DNA of 64,000 nucleotides from positions 9,047,146 to 9,111,145 of the forward strand of contig CM024753.1 of assembly GCA_014218235.1 (NCBI GenBank), in the 5' to 3' direction. The position numbers and the translations under genes are program-made. How positions within the stretch are numbered: position 1 is the stretch's first letter; each line of letters opens with the position of its first letter. Below the pieces are notes generated by a model. It was not told the origin of the DNA. It ran no database searches and saw nothing but the letters and a program-made list of their open reading frames with translations. This document shows positions 10,001-17,614 of this stretch, in pieces. This DNA comes from Colocasia esculenta. Lineage: Eukaryota > Streptophyta > Magnoliopsida > Alismatales > Araceae.

Positions 10001-10551
10001 AATGTTGTCCCATTTGATCTAGTACGACTTTGAATTACAAACGAGGTTAACTAGGAAATCAATGTCAGAGAAAGTAGCAACATCACTAGAAGAAACAAGT
10101 TCCTTAACAAATAACAACTATATCAGAACAAAGTCACAACAATGTTGTCCCATTTGATCTTTAAGAGCATAGCTGATTAAAGTAACAGGCATACCGTTAA
10201 GACTGTATTCCAATCTGCTTGATCACTGGGTCTTGCTATATTCTTATCATAATCCCAAGCCCACCCTGATCTGCTAGCCAGACTATAGTGTAACACAAAA
10301 TCCTTCCTCAATGTCTTCCATCTGTTATAACAATTTTCTTTATCAAATGGCAATTTTGTAGCCTCCTTGAAGGCTGCGACAATCTCCTTCCATGCATCTC
10401 TAGAGAAAGTGCCTTGGGTGGATCGGCCAAGAAAGAACTGCTTCTTCAATATCCTAACTAAACAGCTGTCCATCTCAGTAGTCCAGTTTGCAACACGTGC
10501 CCTCATCTTTTCTTTCTTTGGCATCTCTGATTGACAAAAGCAATTGCACAT
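983..10551 (-). CDS. UGLYAH: Spliced gene: Myb/SANT-like domain fused to (S)-ureidoglycine aminohydrolase (3' end outside window)
   Basis: Exons (minus strand, 5' to 3') are 10551-10195, 9823-9556, 5339-5252, 5163-5087, 4064-4025, 3612-3546, 3343-3259, 2726-2645, 2475-2419, 1248-1210 and 1053-983. Every border is GT-AG and the phases agree except for one frameshift. From SPPIIQSD in exon 2 onward the protein follows plant UGLYAH, a bicupin Mn-dependent enzyme that releases ammonia from (S)-ureidoglycine in purine/allantoin catabolism, normally in the ER. Recognisable blocks are YWKVTHPTLSPAHLQ, GFTRSVYRRDHAIITPE, YDFNIH, MDFQPGEYLNVK and YNQHGLLLLAGQG. The usual signal peptide is absent; a Myb/SANT-like domain precedes it instead. 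The last exon (canonical YPVQAGDVIWMAPF region) was not found and should lie left of base 1. Exon 7 has a one-base deletion. UGLYAH identity is very likely; function is doubtful. Confidence 0.85.
1210..1248 (-). CDS. UGLYAH: UGLYAH exon 10
   Basis: Acceptor CTGCTACTGCAG, donor GTCTGTGAG. Thirteen codons, IMDFQPGEYLNVK, immediately before the metal-binding strand. Confidence 0.88.
1986..2297 (+). mobile_element. Degenerate TRIM-like element in UGLYAH intron
   Basis: Two diverged copies of a roughly 110 bp sequence, at 1986-2096 and 2185-2297, each begin TGTTGAGGTT(C/T)AGTC and end near TTTAAC(A). They share a CCCAGGTTTTG/GCCTAGGTTTTG block and are separated by about 90 bp. The first is followed by TTAGTATCAAAGA, resembling the initiator-Met-tRNA primer site TGGTATCAGAGC. 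Short LTR, tiny non-coding interior and a second LTR is the TRIM layout. The element lies between exons 9 and 10. Confidence 0.5.
2419..2475 (-). CDS. UGLYAH: UGLYAH exon 9
   Basis: Acceptor TTTGCTTGTCAG, donor GTAAGCAT. Exactly 19 codons encoding VYQLRKLLPSSPAYDFNIH, the strongly conserved entry to the catalytic C-terminal cupin. Confidence 0.9.
2645..2726 (-). CDS. UGLYAH: UGLYAH exon 8
   Basis: Acceptor TTTTATCAG, donor GTATATTC. Encodes R-YVHLENHVPEQIIGSADKQQ and then VLETPGE, equivalent to the family segment ending STDKQPLLETPGE that links the two cupin domains. Confidence 0.86.
3259..3343 (-). CDS. UGLYAH: UGLYAH exon 7 with one-base deletion
   Basis: Acceptor GGAAATAG, donor GTTATGC. 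Encodes VDSYAYLPANSDHSVKCEET and then STLVI, after which the frame slips. The family pattern at the exon end is LVVFERR, and here a run of four T stands where five are expected, so the exon is 85 rather than 86 bp. The usual Phe of the PPNF motif is Ser. Either a real inactivating mutation or a homopolymer sequencing error. Confidence 0.82.
3546..3612 (-). CDS. UGLYAH: UGLYAH exon 6
   Basis: Acceptor CTGTGTAG, donor GTAAATC. Encodes FLFVIDGTILLSNQSGIGHS followed by LQ, corresponding to the family's LIFVVEGAVTL cupin strand. Phase 2 in, phase 0 out. Confidence 0.88.
3728..3761. repeat. (GAGC)n/(GA)n microsatellite
   Basis: GAGCGAGC units passing into GAGAGA repeats, inside a UGLYAH intron. 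Confidence 0.9.
4025..4064 (-). CDS. UGLYAH: UGLYAH exon 5 (40 bp micro-exon)
   Basis: Acceptor TTTTCCATGCAG, donor GTGAATAC. Encodes E-NSMSALPPHDVE-R, equivalent to the conserved SGLPPQDIER loop of the family. Both phases fit. Confidence 0.85.
5087..5163 (-). CDS. UGLYAH: UGLYAH exon 4
   Basis: Acceptor TTTTCTTGTAG, donor GTTTGAG. Encodes W-INTLGAYLITPGMGSHF and then SMYLAKMQ, the start of the N-terminal cupin fold. Phases match exons 3 and 5. Confidence 0.88.
5252..5339 (-). CDS. UGLYAH: UGLYAH exon 3
   Basis: Acceptor TGTGACAG, donor GTACTC. Encodes LPGFTRSVYRRDHAIITPEG and then HVFTPLPN, a highly conserved strand of the first cupin. It enters in phase 1 and leaves in phase 2, matching both neighbours. 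It is separated from exon 2 by a 4.2 kb intron made long by the LINE insertion. Confidence 0.88.
5742..6299 (+). pseudogene. LINE APE-type endonuclease remnant
   Basis: Frames encode KKDLWQQL, then RPWCVVGDFNEVTPISQR, IDIGLVNAQFTWSNL, SRLDGFLV and LPRPTSDHKPIL. These are the central and C-terminal blocks of LINE apurinic endonucleases, including the GDFN and SDHKP motifs. The N-terminal part with the first catalytic residues is missing (5' truncation). The frame changes at least twice, so it is a relic. In the intact element it would nick the target DNA to prime reverse transcription. Confidence 0.8.
6757..7800 (+). pseudogene. LINE reverse transcriptase remnant
   Basis: Contains VKPPGSNGFPIAFLQHCWE, TPLVLILKKKG, DFHPISLLNSLYKIISKVLA, INGYQGAFIKGR, MVLKLDFENAYDKVSW and PSYFSSKRGLCQRDPLSPLL, the ordered RT blocks of non-LTR elements. 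The catalytic YADDT box is at 7546-7560 in a different frame, after a shift near 7490 and an in-frame stop. The VNYSKS thumb motif follows at about 7650. Frameshifts and stops make it non-functional. Confidence 0.85.
8469..8780 (+). pseudogene. LINE zf-RVT C-terminal region
   Basis: CCLCGNEEEDLDHLFTGYPF and then AKGIW is the zinc-binding reverse transcriptase C-terminal motif. The second Cys partner (usually HLFxxC) is Tyr here. LWNERNTKLF follows after a stop. This is the end of the main LINE; non-coding 3' sequence runs to the A-run at 8989-8996. Confidence 0.7.
8997..9511 (+). pseudogene. 3' fragment of a second LINE fused to the first
   Basis: The segment encodes CGITRVIWQIVLKYFNPQG and later LWTIWKWRNKRKFKGDFNTT, equivalents of the zf-RVT tail of a different LINE. 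A 3' UTR and short A-rich tail follow. It begins directly after the A-run of the upstream element and ends at the target duplication, so both parts appear to have been inserted as one unit. Confidence 0.65.
9556..9823 (-). CDS. UGLYAH: Exon 2: end of Myb/SANT domain joined in frame to N-terminus of UGLYAH
   Basis: Acceptor TTACTGTGCAG, phase 0. One uninterrupted frame of 89 codons begins LNPGYHRVKNRPFIFYKDFE, the usual C-terminal part of Myb/SANT-like proteins. It passes through an acidic/Ser stretch (SSGASDDVEKD) and continues CPSPPIIQSD...MYWKVTHPTLSPAHLQ, the conserved N-terminus of mature UGLYAH. It ends CAAG|GTGATT in phase 1, and the next exon supplies AT TTA to complete HLQ-D-LPGF. The fusion is visible inside a single exon and does not rest on a splice prediction. 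A weak internal AG before GATTGCCC has no pyrimidine tract, so a separate signal-peptide exon joining there is unlikely. Confidence 0.8.
9886..10157. repeat. 132 bp tandem duplication in first intron
   Basis: The sequence starting TCTAGTACGACTTTGAATTA at 9886 recurs at 10018 nearly unchanged. The second copy differs by a 7-base insertion (AATAACA) and one substitution. It sits between exons 1 and 2 and is non-coding. Confidence 0.92.
10195..10551 (-). CDS. Exon 1: Myb/SANT-like DNA-binding domain
   Basis: Starts at the first ATG (10551); an internal Met about nine residues on (MPKKEKMRARV) is an equally plausible start. The segment ANWTTEMDSCLVRIL, then AWKEIVAAFKEATKLPF and NCYNRWKTLRKDFVLHY, is the Myb/SANT-like trihelix seen in plant proteins of the Myb_DNA-bind_3 type and in the accessory protein of PIF/Harbinger transposons. 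The exon ends with a GTATGC donor in phase 0, directly compatible with the acceptor at 9823. DNA binding is inferred from the family only. The domain may come from a host Myb/SANT gene or from a captured transposon ORF. Confidence 0.75.
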
Positions 10552-10624
10552 TCTCTTTCAGAATGATGAAGCATTATTAAAATAAAAAAAAGAAATGCAT
10601 TGAAAAAGAAAGGCTCCAAAGGAC

Positions 10625-10768
10625 CATGGAAGGCAAGATAGGATAGGCCCAGGAATCGGCCAGGGCCGATCCCGATCCGAATCAGCCAGAATTGGCCAGA
10701 TCAGCCATGGCCGATCCAATCCAAAATCGGCTGATCCAGATCAGGATCGGCCGATTCTGCCTTCCATG
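10625..10768. mobile_element. hAT-type MITE upstream of the fusion gene
   Basis: Terminal inverted repeats CATGGAAGGCA(A)GA and TCTGCCTTCCATG enclose a 144 bp sequence rich in GATCGGCC motifs. Flanks CAAAGGAC (10617-10624) and CAAAGAAC (10769-10776) form an 8 bp target duplication with one mismatch, as hAT transposases make. It lies 74 bp upstream of the first exon's ATG, in the probable 5' UTR or promoter. Confidence 0.65.
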
Positions 10769-11049
10769 CAAAGAACAGCACGATAACTTTATAAAACAAG
10801 GAACCAGCAATGCAGTAGAAAACCTAAAAATCTTCAAGATTCTAAGATTTTTCAAATCATCTTTCTTCGGAAGGTAGAGAAAAGGCCACAGTTCATTAAA
10901 GCATGAAACAAAAAGCTGCACTTTTCAAATCATCTACAAGAGCATAGGATTCAAGGAACCACATATGCTTATTGGCAATAACTTAAAGGGAAAGAACTAT
11001 ACTCCAATGAATTTCTTTTATATCCTTTGTGCTATCCAAGCCACTTCCA

Positions 11050-11290
11050 TGGGCAAGATCTTTTTTTTCCCACTCCGTCAAGGATCATGCCTGAATCACC
11101 AGTAGCTCGAGCAGCGGAAAAGCCAAACATCTCTCAAGCAGTGGGCCCCCATTGGCCCAAAGAAGTCTGAGGTTGGAACCCACAGAACCCCGGGTTAGTA
11201 TCCACCTTGCAAGTATTCTCACAATGGGAGTCCATACTGGTCCTCACAGTTTCCTATGAAGTGCCTACCTAACTTCCATGGGTAAGAAAC
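11050..11290. repeat. Dispersed repeat, copy 1
   Basis: Contains CCCCCATTGGCCCAAAGAAG, TCTGAGGTTGGAACC and TATGAAGTGCCTACCTAACT. Diverged counterparts appear in the same order at about 20400-20650. Family not recognised. Confidence 0.5.
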
Positions 11291-11690
11291 TAAGAATATG
11301 AAGAAGAAAATAAGGAAGACTATAAAGTAGGTGATTGTTGCACCCTTTATTTTTCTCGATTTAATTGGACATACTTCCCTCAGATATATCTAGGTGATCT
11401 ATATTTGGGGATGGACGGAACATGGCTCTGGGGAGTATCTCCACATCCTGGGGTCTACAGATCCAATATCATCCAAATCTGAATCCCTCGCAGTGAACAA
11501 GGTGATTTAAACATGAACAATACCAAAGACGACATTAAAAGGCTTATAGCTAGGCGTCTTGTGGTTTTTAACGAATCCCTGAAGATTGGCAAGTCCTATC
11601 GGACATCCGGAGTGAACAAAGTCACTGTTGCAGCAAACGTAGTGAGGGGGGAGTTACGTTAATGCACTTGTGAATAACTAGCGAACGTCA
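11291..11690. other. No gene seen
   Basis: Unremarkable AT-rich sequence between a dispersed repeat and a GAATCGG-rich stretch; no supported ORF or RNA gene. Confidence 0.4.
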
Positions 11691-11885
11691 GGATTCGCCA
11701 CATCGGGGAATTGGGGCGAATCGGGTTTTCTTGATCCGCCACAATTCGCCCGAATCGGGCCGATTCGAATGGGAATCGGATGGGAATCGGTCTGATTCGA
11801 TATGAATCGGGCGAATCGGGTTTCTCCTGATTCAATCTGATTCGGCAGAATCGGACTGATTCGATCAGCCACGGCAAACCATGGC
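11691..11885. repeat. GAATCGG-rich degenerate repeat
   Basis: Many GAATCGG/CCGATTC units in both orientations, like the subterminal sequence of hAT-type MITEs. I could not find matching terminal repeats or a target duplication, so no element is claimed. Confidence 0.5.
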
Positions 11886-12059
11886 GGACGTGTATCATGT
11901 GATCCGGATTCTAGACAGGTGCGAAATTCCTTCACGCTAGCCGATGGTGCAAGAGAAACGACAGACGAACCAACCAACAATCTTCCTTTAGCTTTCGACA
12001 CACATCCCGACAATTGCAACGGAGGAGAAGGCTTGGAAAGGGGTTTATAAGGAGCCGCT

Positions 12060-12736
12060 CCCCTGTTCTGGCCCAGGGTGTCAACCTGCTGGCCGAGCAG
12101 GGGGGACCTGGGGTTAAAAGACCCCCACGGTCCATTTCGGTGGGCCCTACCCAAGGTTAGTTGTGCGCCTGTGCATCTATTTGACCCCAGTGGGCCCATC
12201 TATGGTCAAAAAGACCTCCACCAGGACCAGTCAACCCCGGAAGGCCCTTAAGGAGTCCATCCGAACCCGGTGGACCAGACCGGGGTCAAAATGACCACCA
12301 CGGGGTTCATTTAACCTAGGGCTGCAAATGGAACCCAATATTCCGACCCGATTCCGATAAAAATTATTGGTTTTGGAATTAAAAATTGATACTGATAGCT
12401 TATCGGAATCGGTATCGGATATTCCGATAAGTTAGCGGAATCGGTATCGGTTATCCAATAAATTATCCATAAACTCAAAAGGTAAAATCATAGTAAGCAC
12501 CTTAGCTTATCGGAATTTCGGTTCCGGTAATGTTATCGGAATTGGAATTAACCATTCTGATTTTATCAGAATCGGAATCGGAATCTGTGTTTCCGATTCC
12601 GAACCCGACCCAGTTGCAGCCCTAATTTAACCCCAGTGGGCCCACCGAAAGACTCCCAATGGGTCTGATTTGACCCAAGAGGGTCCGTTTGGGGTAAAAG
12701 GGACCTCCAAGTCCATTTGACCCTGGTAGACCCTGC
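12060..12736. repeat. Degenerate GC-rich repeats (GACCCCGGTGGG type), left block
   Basis: Short units such as TTTGACCCCAGTGGGCCCA, GTCAACCCCGG and GGGGTCAAAATGACC recur irregularly. The same kind of sequence resumes at 17607-17740 on the other side of the hAT element, so the hAT probably inserted into it. On the minus strand a TATAAAC box (about 12045) follows the block. On the plus strand CTATAAATG (about 17783) follows the right block. Nature unknown, possibly LTR promoter arrays. Confidence 0.5.
12317..12624. mobile_element. hAT-type MITE, 308 bp, with perfect 8 bp TSD
   Basis: Terminal inverted repeats TAGGGCTGCAAATGG and (complement of the right end) TAGGGCTGCAACTGG differ at one base. 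ATTTAACC at 12309-12316 and 12625-12632 is a perfect 8 bp duplication. The interior is non-coding and rich in ATTCCGATAA/TATCGGAAT motifs in both orientations. The TAGGGxTG terminus and 8 bp TSD point to a hAT transposase acting in trans. Confidence 0.88.
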
Positions 12737-12749
12737 CATGGATGGGGGT

Positions 12750-12980
12750 GTCGTTCGATACGTGTCGGTAGCGAACGACATGTATCGGTATCGGACCCCC
12801 CCCCCCCCCGATACGAAATCGAACCGGAACACTGTTCCGGTGAAATAACTTCAAAAAAAAACTATTTTTTAATGGTATCGGGCGACACTCGATACCATTT
12901 CGCCCAGTGTCGGCCTGAAAAGGCCGTTCAGGCCGACACCGGGCGAAACCAGACGCGAACTCCCCCTTAAAGGGGGAGTT
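12750..12980. repeat. Cluster of four inverted repeats at the hAT left end
   Basis: GTCGTTCG/CGAACGAC (12750-12757, 12772-12779); AATGGTATCG/CGATACCATT (12871-12880, 12890-12899); GTGTCGGCCTGAA/TTCAGGCCGACAC (12907-12919, 12927-12939), extendable by CGCCC/GGGCG across one mismatch; and AACTCCCCCTT/AAGGGGGAGTT (12958-12980). All are perfect arms with short loops. Confidence 0.9.
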
Positions 12981-13892
12981 GGCGTCCGTGACCCCCTCAG
13001 ATCTCAGATCTTAGGTGTTTTGCTGCAGAGGGGGAGGGGGACTATTGCCTGGGTGCAAGGAGGGTGGAAACTGGCTTTGGAGGGAGGATTTTGCCGCCGA
13101 ATCCTTGCTTCCTGCTGCCGCTGCCGGTGTTTGTAGAGCATAGACGCCGTTTTCTCATCCTTTGCATTGAAGAAACTTGTATGTATTATGTTTTTCTTTA
13201 CTTCTTCCATAGATTTGCATGCTATAAGTAACTTTGTATGCTACACAAGTACATATAGCTATTTTACACCTTATTTAGGGGAAAACCCCAAATTAAACTT
13301 TAGTGATGTAAATGTGGGGTTTTGGTATAGTTAGATAAGTTTAACATGATTAAAAGATCAATTATGGTTCATAGATGGCAGTTTAGTGGGAGCATGATGA
13401 GTCTTTTTTTATGTTATGTAATTAGGGTAAATCTCCTAATTAGAATTAAATTAGGGTTTACAAAATGGGGCTTTTGTGTAATTAGGGTTTATTAATGTCA
13501 ATTGAAGATTAAATAAGCTTCATTCAATGGTTTCAGGTTTTAGCATGTTGTTAATTGCAGAATATGTCATATTTTGAGGCTAAATACCCTATTTAGGAGG
13601 CAATTAACTATTAAAAATTGGGGCTTTCGTATTATTAGTTATGTTTAGGGTCAATTGAATGTTAATTAAGCTTCATTGACTGTTTTAGGTTCCAAGCATG
13701 TTCTTAATTGTCTTTATGTCATGTAATTATGTAATTAGGTATTAAAAATTAGGGCTTTTATATAATTAAGTGTGTTTAAGGTCTATTGAAGCTTGATTAA
13801 GTTTGAACATTATTTTTCAGGTGGGAATATACTTGGTTGTATTTTTCATTCTACTTACAACTTTTTATACTTGATTTTCTTATTGTAGGACA

Positions 13893-14105
13893 ATGGCTAG
13901 AGGAGAGCAGCGTCAAGGATTGGACGATCCGGGGTGGACTCATATCACATTAGTCGATGCAAAAAAGAGGAAAGTAAAATACAATTATTGTGGGAAAGAC
14001 ATACATGGAGGAATTACTAGAGGCAAACAACATCTAGCAAGGGTAAGAGGAGAGATAAAGCAATGTGGCATAGCTCCCCGAGAGGTGAGGGAGGGGATGC
14101 GCTAG
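13893..14105 (+). pseudogene. hAT transposase BED zinc-finger segment
   Basis: WTHITLVDAKKRKVKYNYCG, KDIHGGITRGKQHLARV and EIKQCGIAP form the BED-type finger that anchors hAT transposases to DNA. In the family the first zinc Cys stands in K-C-N-Y-C-G; here it is Tyr (KYNYCG), so zinc binding should be lost. An in-frame stop follows at 14103 and the next ~230 bp carry several stops. Confidence 0.8.
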
Positions 14106-14339
14106 TGTCTTCTGGGCCAGAGAGGGGGTAGGCAAAAAAAAGGCTGAAAATGAAGCTGAAATTAATCAGGAGCTTTCATGCATAATGAGTAGAAGGGAAC
14201 CATCCTGAGCTAACAGAGGCAGTAGAGCGTGAGCGTAGGGGCAGCACAGGCACAACCTCGCAGAGAGCAGGCCCCATGGATAGCTATGTACTTAGAAGGT
14301 AGAGTTCCACACAACCTAAAATCAAGTAGGCATTGAGAG

Positions 14340-15230
14340 GTGTCAAGAAATCAGCAAAATCTGCAGTGCACGTATTTAAAAATATTTGCAATTGGTTCTT
14401 TCATGCATGGTGTACGTGCCCATACAGCCCAATCAGAGTATTTTCAGCCTATGATTAATGATGTAGCAGATGCTGGGCCTGGTTTCAAAGCTCCATCACA
14501 TTATGAGATATACGGGTGTGGCCTTGAGGGGGAGGTTGAGGAGCTTCATCAGTGGGTTGAAAGCTTCAAACATATATGGATGGAGAGAGATTGCACTATT
14601 ATGTGTGATGGTTGGACTAATACTACGAGAAAGTCCATGATTAATTTTCTTATTTATTCTATTGAAGGTACAATTTTGTTTAAAGCTATTAATGCATCAA
14701 AGTATGAGAAAATGCAAATTACTTGTTTCATTTGATGGATGAGATTATGGCAGAAATTGGAGAGGAAAATATTGTGCAGGTAGTTACTAATAATGAAGTC
14801 AGTTATAAGACTGCAAGCAAAAAGTTGATGCAAAAAATACAACACTTATATTGGCTTCCATGTGCAGCACATTGTATTGACCTGATACTTGAGGATATCG
14901 GAAAAGATAAAAATGTGAAGATTACAGTTGAGAGGGCACAAGCGGTGACACGGTACATATATGGTCATCCTAGGATCCTTAACATGTTCAGAGAGTTAGT
15001 AAATGGAGGCTGAGATATCATTCGTGCAGGGCCAACAAGATTTGCATCTAAATTTATTTCTTCGGAGTCATTGCATAAATTTAAAAATGAGTTAAAGTCT
15101 TTCATATATCACAAGACCTTACGGGCGTATATAGACAAAGGCAATGCCGAAAGTCAGATGGATTATTTGGAATGTTGCCATGTTATAGAAGAAAAAGATT
15201 TCTAGGACAGGATAGCACGTTATTTAAAAG
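14340..15230 (+). pseudogene. hAT transposase DUF659 / RNase H-like core
   Basis: Encodes FKAPSHYEIYGCGLEGEVEE, DCTIMCDGWTNTTRKSMINF, then after a frame change EIGEENIVQVVTNNEVSYKT and WLPCAAHCIDLILEDIGK. These are the DUF659 catalytic-core blocks of plant hAT transposases: the CDGWT Asp, the VVTDN-like strand with N in place of D, and the CAAHC insertion-domain signature. Stops and shifts show inactivation. Confidence 0.85.
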
Positions 15231-15879
15231 TTGTCACTCCTCTTGTAAAGGTGCTAAGAATGGTGGATGGCGATGATAAAGAATTGACATGGGATATTTG
15301 TACGAGACTATAGACCGTGCAAAGATGGAGTTTTGGCAGTCCCTCCCCAAAGGCTATAAAAAGTGGTGGAAAATTATTGATCACAGATGGGAGAACACAT
15401 TACATCATGATTTGCATGCAGCTGATGAGTGATGAATCATTTCATCATCTATTTCTTATTGGAGTATTGTACATCTTACATTCACTTAATTACACATAAA
15501 TGTAAGTTATTTTCTCAATCCTCGATTGATGTATGCTGACAATGCACATGTTGATAGTGAAGTGCTTCATGGCACCTTAAATGTCATTGGTAGTTTATCC
15601 ATGACACCAGAGAAAAGGTTGGAGGTCGAGCTTCAAATTGTTCTTCACTCTTTTTATACAATTTTAAATTGAAAGTCCATGATGTTATACTGAAATTTTC
15701 TTCTTATAGATGGATGCATATAGAATGAGGACTGGGACATATTTTGACTCCCAATTGCAATATGTTGTAGGCCGAGTCAGTCCAGACATACAATATTTGC
15801 CCAGTACGTATACATATTTTATGATGAGTTGATCTCTGTGAAATCTATCTAACATTCATTTTATTTATGATCGGTGGAC

Positions 15880-16665
15880 AGCTGAATGGTGGATTATGGT
15901 CAGAAACAGAGATCTGGGCAATAATGCATTGGTTGTTATTGCTATTCGGATGCTTAGTCAAACAACATCAGCTAGCTAATGTGAAAGGAATTAGAGTACG
16001 TTCAACCTTATACACTCAAAAGTTCGCAATCGGCTGAAGGCAGAACGATTAGAGAAATTAGTTTACTGCCATTACAATATGAGATTGAAGATAAAGAATA
16101 TGAGAATAAGACAACAGTTGAGGGACAAACGTCAAACAAATGATATAGCTGGACAAATTGATGTGGACGCCTTATTTGATGATGATATTCCCTTGCAATC
16201 TTGGGTTGAGGTACGAGAGGACATCGATGACCCTATTTTTGATCTTACTGATACAACATGGGCAGAAGGAATATTAGATGGGGATGAACCAAGGGATCCA
16301 AAATTTAAAGTACCAGCAAAAGACTTTAAAGCAAAAAGATCAAGAGAATCATCATCAAAAGGAAAGCAGCATGAGATTGTTAAGGACACTAAGGAGCAGT
16401 TTGAGCCAGCTCGATATTCAGAATCATATAGCAGGCCAGTCACTCCTAGAATGGTGAAGCCACCTCCATCATTAATGAGAACTGTATCAGGGATATATAT
16501 GACTGAGAGGGCTAATGCTACTGCTCGAGCTGATCCGGCAATTGCGAAGATGAAGCAAATTTATGTGAGACGAACGCCAAGGGAAAAAAGACTCCATACA
16601 AAGATGCAAGAGGTGGCCCAACCAAGTGAACCAACAGAAAAGAAAAAGAGTCAAAAACTACAAGA
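15880..16665 (+). pseudogene. hAT C-terminal dimerisation region
   Basis: AEWWIMVRNRDLGNNALVVI and AIRMLSQTTSAS, then CERN after a stop, is the hAT-C dimerisation motif. It is followed by LVYCHYNMRLK and an acidic tail (DVDALFDDDIPLQSWVEV) in a frame that runs to about 16660. Confidence 0.82.
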
Positions 16666-16671
16666 AGGCAT

Positions 16672-17230
16672 TTGGTTTCTTATACTTCTGAGGATAATGA
16701 TGATGACAATGATGATGATGATCCTAGTGCAGGTGCTACTATTGGCGGTGGCATATATACACAGACACAGGGTGATTATGGACATGATTCACAGGGTAAC
16801 TATGGACATAATTCACAGGGACAAGGTTACTATGGACATGATTCACAAGGGCACTATGGACATGACTCACAGGGGCACTATGGACATGACTCAGGTTATG
16901 GTCCCTCTGGTGGTGGCCAATAGGAAACAAGAATGTATGGGTGGGCTCATGAACCTGAATTCCAATTTCAACCACTTCCAGCCAGTAGCAATTATATAGC
17001 TCAGTATCCTCTTCTCATGCTCGGGGTTCTTCTTCTTGTTCTGATTCTGGATTCCAATCAACCCAACAACCTTCCACTCCAAGAGGGATCCAAAGAGGGA
17101 TGAATGAGTTGGCTATATCTTTGTTTGGTTATAGTGAATATTATGAGTATAAGAACTCTCTTTACGGATTTTAAGGACAGCAACCATACGATGAAGGAGA
17201 AGGTTCTTCCGGCTATTATCCATCTTAGTG
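16672..17230 (+). pseudogene. hAT transposase low-complexity C-terminus (YGHDSQG repeats)
   Basis: After a frameshift near 16660 the frame reads SYTSEDNDDDNDDDDPS and then five near-tandem copies of YGHDSQGH/N (about 16770-16895). Beyond a stop, Tyr/Ser/Gly-rich frames (GYSEYYEYKNSLYGF, DEGEGSSGYYPS) continue to about 17225. Such disordered Tyr-rich tails occur on some plant hAT proteins; role unknown. Confidence 0.6.
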
Positions 17231-17614
17231 CATTGAAATGTTTGGATATGAAAATTTATTTTATGCAGCATTTTATTGTGTTTGTAATATTTATGGTAGT
17301 GCAAGACTACAAGATTACTCCATGTTTATTGTTTAACTGTTTAATATGCATCTAATATTCTATTAACATGTCAAACACATCTATCTATCACTTCCTCCAA
17401 TTTCTTTTCAATGTTAAATGCATGTCCACTATTTTTTCTGTTCTGATGAATTTTTATTTTTTTCTAATTTTTTTCAAGCCTTTTTACATTTTTTTTTGCA
17501 TTTTTTAACAGCCCTTTGCAGGTATCGGTCGATTTTGGCCGAAACCGATATCGATTCAGTTTCGGTATCGGAACCCCCCGAAACCGAAACCGACACCCCA
17601 TCCTCGGACCCTGA

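Larger units (their letters stand above)
12737..17606 (+). mobile_element. Decayed autonomous hAT transposon
   Basis: Encloses a BED-finger/DUF659/hAT-C transposase relic. The left end CATGGATGGGGGTGTCG and the complement of the right end CGAGGATGGGGTGTCG form an imperfect terminal repeat. Flanks GACCCTGC (12729-12736) and GACCCTGA (17607-17614) form an 8 bp duplication with one mismatch. Both ends have TATCGG-rich subterminal sequence, and the left end carries a cluster of perfect palindromes. Boundaries are my best reading; the identity as hAT is secure. Confidence 0.7.

Noticed and set aside
11691..11885. Additional hAT MITE
   Set aside because: Composition fits but no terminal inverted repeats or target duplication could be matched.
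14654..14845. Minus-strand ORF overlapping the hAT core
   Set aside because: Shadow of the plus-strand transposase relic.
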